A stretch of 64,000 nt of DNA from Lutraria lutraria (taxonomy: Eukaryota > Mollusca > Bivalvia > Venerida > Mactridae), in assembly GCA_964023205.1 (NCBI GenBank), contig OZ026846.1, positions 35,980,194 to 36,044,193 on the forward strand, in the 5' to 3' direction. Below, piece by piece: positions 61,209 to 64,000 of the stretch. Made by a program: the position numbers and the translations under genes. Positions within the stretch are counted from its first letter, which is position 1; every line of letters begins with the position of its first letter. The notes under the pieces are model-generated. The model ran no database searches. It saw only the letters and a list, made by a program, of their open reading frames with translations, and was not told the origin of the DNA.

Positions 61209-64000
61209 AAGTGACTACTCTAAGTGTAGTACGACTTCAGACCTATCAGAATACACGCTTTCCAAGGCGTGAAATCAATGGGAGTTAAATTTGTAACAAA
61301 ACGAACCAGTGCAGATCGTGCGTTTGTCATAAACTACCAATAAATAGGGCTATAAACAACTAAAAGTCGAGATTCGGAAGTTTGGGATAAAGTAGTATAG
61401 AAATGAATAAGCTATTTCTGTATCCAAGTTATTGAACAGACTTCTACATCATTTCAAACAATGGGTTAGATATCAGGCAAAATACATTAGCATTTAAATC
61501 AGTTACTATAGTGATATGGAACATGATAAACGCTTTATGATAATATCTCATTAATATTTACATCAGAGAAAAAGGGGCCCATGGGTTAAAGAAAACTTTT
61601 CTATCATTTGAAAACACTTAAACATTTAAATTAATTAGATGCAAACAATTAAAAATCTAAAATACAAAAATCACATGAACTAAGAAATTGCAAATAAATC
61701 AATTAAAAATTAATTTTAATGTGGACAGATGCAAGTTGTTTAAAAATCAACTACATTTTAATTTAAGTGATCATTGGTTTTACTGCGAATTATTTACAAT
61801 TAAGTAGATACTTTAAGTCTGTAAATATAGCTAAAGCTAAAATAACTTATACACAGTGTAGTAAATAGGCAATACAAATAATATAATTTCTTATTTCATT
61901 AGTCTTCATGATGATAACCACATACATACATAATCTGCACTTTGTAAAACATCCTATCAATGAATAAATTTCACAGTAAAAATATCAAAATCACGTTTAT
62001 TCAAAAAATCATATGAATCAATTAAAATTTAATTAAATGACTCAAGAACGTACCGTAACCTCAAATTTATCTTTGTTTTTCCTTAATAAGCCATAAATCA
62101 TTTTTATATTATACGGTTTACCTACATATGTAATGATATGTCAAGTTATCAAAACAAAAGAAATGAAATGACAGAGAACAAAAGCAAAGTCTCAAACATC
62201 TTAATTAGATTAACACAGTCATAATTATATTTACTTCAATCAAAAACTTCGTAACAGAAGGCAGGTGGGACAATTATCATCAATTCTAGAAGTCATCGCA
62301 TGTATCCTAACACATTAATTTGGGTAATAACAAATTATGAAATATTTCAGCTTTTGGTTTCACTTTGTAGTAATCAAACTCATTAATTTCGAAGTAAGTG
62401 AATGTTAATAAAACGCCATTGAGTAATTGGTCTTCGCCTGTTTCGTTGCTATAAAATTTGTTACAAACATAATTATAATTTCATCGAGAAATTTTCACCT
62501 GCTTCTGAGGGATATAAAACAACACACATAGATCATACTCAAAATAACAAAAACCAAATAAAACAATAAACATGAATTACACATAGAGATTATGAGGTCC
62601 AGACTGCTCACAAGTCATACAGATTTAAAGCAGCTAACTCACAGCTAAGATGAATAACCATCTATCTTAAAAGCTTCAAAATTGCAAAAATTAAAGGAAA
62701 CTTCCATATCATTTGGAAATATGGCAATATTAAATCTGTTAAAACTATCAGTGAATGCATGCATGGCTTCCATTTAAAACTAACAATATGCAGTAAAGGA
62801 CTAAGTAAGAAAAAGTAAGAACATTTTTGAAGGCTTTATTTGTTTCCAAAAGAAAACAAAAACAGATTTCATACTAACGAATATTGGAATTCAGGTTGTA
62901 CTATGTGGCCAGAAATTTTATACGAAAGCAATAATTAATGTACAATTATACATTTAATTTTATGACAAACAAGCTTTAAAGATAAATTCAGTATGAAACA
63001 TCTGCTAGTGTTTATATATACAACAAAGGGCTTCTAATGTTTTATTACCTTAAATATATTGTCAAGGCAATAGCAATTTTTATTTGGCAAATCAGGATGT
63101 AGGATAAAAGTATATCATAATTTATTGTCATTAATACCAGTTTTATATTACCAGGGTAACTGAATATCGTGAACAGGATGCTTGGTTGAAATAAGAGTAA
63201 TTTTGGCAGCCCTTATTTCAGAATGGGAATTTAAAGGTATCACATCCAATTCTAGTAATAAACAGTTGCTAAAACACCAAATAATAACAGATAGAATGAT
63301 TTATTCAGAATCAACAACATCTTATTGTAAAATTCCATTTTTTAAATTAAGATTATGAATATCCTTCAAAATATTTGGCATTTATAATTAAACAAACATG
63401 TAAACCTCCATTAAATTAGAGACAAAGTTACCAAAATAAATGCTTGATCCAAATAAGGAAAGTGACGTAACCTATTTATCAATAAGTTGATAAATATAAA
63501 TAGTAGTTATACATACAAAAATAGGCACCCTTCTAATTAAGACAGAAGCATAGAAAGAGAGTTGTTTGTTTATAGAGATGACATGACAATATATTGATTA
63601 TCAGTGACTTAAAATACTGCATCAAAGAGTTTAGTTTTACCTGCACAACAAAACCATCGAACAAATTTCTAATGATGCTGATTACTTCCACTACAATTTT
63701 TATACAAGCATAAACCGATTATCTGAGCTTGATTAAAAATTACAAAAATCAATACATAACTGTGAATAAAAACAAGATAAATCAGTCAAAATATGAACGC
63801 AAGCTTAGACTGAAAACTCATCTAGCAATTCAATAAATCAAACACATCCAAAGTAGGAAAATTTGTGTATCATCGAAAAGAAGTTTCCCAACAAAAAGAA
63901 TAGCATAATTATCTAATGCTACAGTAAAGTCACACTAATCTTTACCTTATTGAAGGCATGATAATAAATATTAACGTTCAGTTTCAAAAAATGATATTCA
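61209..64000. other. AT-rich end of window, nothing recognised
   Basis: No coding exon, RNA gene, SINE or tandem array that I can support up to the end of the window. Confidence 0.45.

Noticed and set aside
1..64000. CRISPR array, bacterial operon, viral genome or integrated provirus
   Set aside because: No regularly spaced repeats with unique spacers, no dense gene order, and no reverse transcriptase, integrase or capsid motif seen in any long frame.

Overview
The window is nuclear DNA of an animal, most likely a mollusc and probably a bivalve. The reasons are split genes with GT-AG introns, an AT-rich background, two tRNA-derived SINE families, small inverted-repeat DNA elements, and fragments of repeats I associate with mollusc genomes. 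I see no bacterial operons, phage genes, CRISPR array or rRNA genes. The taxon is an inference; no species can be named from what I see.

The window has two halves. Positions 1 to about 20,020 are crowded with repeats: SINEs, palindromic fold-back elements, minisatellites, homopolymers and MITEs. This half carries one complete plus-strand gene at 8670-15995, with seven coding exons and 488 residues. It encodes a predicted secreted alpha/beta hydrolase with Ser109 (GHSLGG), an Asp in SGDLDG and a His in NHGHF. All six introns keep the reading frame, and a polyadenylation signal follows the stop.

From about 20,100 to 64,000 the sequence is more AT-rich and nearly free of SINEs. Its one confident gene is a minus-strand C2H2 zinc-finger factor (CDS 32392 down to 29621, two coding exons, 853 residues). 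It has three fingers, an acidic and serine-rich N-terminus, a Pro/Gln-rich C-terminal half with polyglutamine, and a short C-terminal Cys/Leu motif. The 9.5 kb below its stop is A-rich on the plus strand and may be a very long 3' UTR. Upstream lies a roughly 31 kb gene-poor stretch, which may hold 5' UTR exons, regulatory DNA and the last exon of another minus-strand gene (candidate at 49672-49894). A repeat-poor surround is typical of developmental regulators, but no function is proven here.

Nothing suggests that the two genes share a pathway. The more unusual observations are a 72-bp inverted-repeat element inserted inside a larger MITE with a 9-bp target duplication, a tandem pair of 118-bp palindromes, three perfect POU octamers in 51 bp, and the uncharacterised hydrolase with its C-terminal extension of unknown function.
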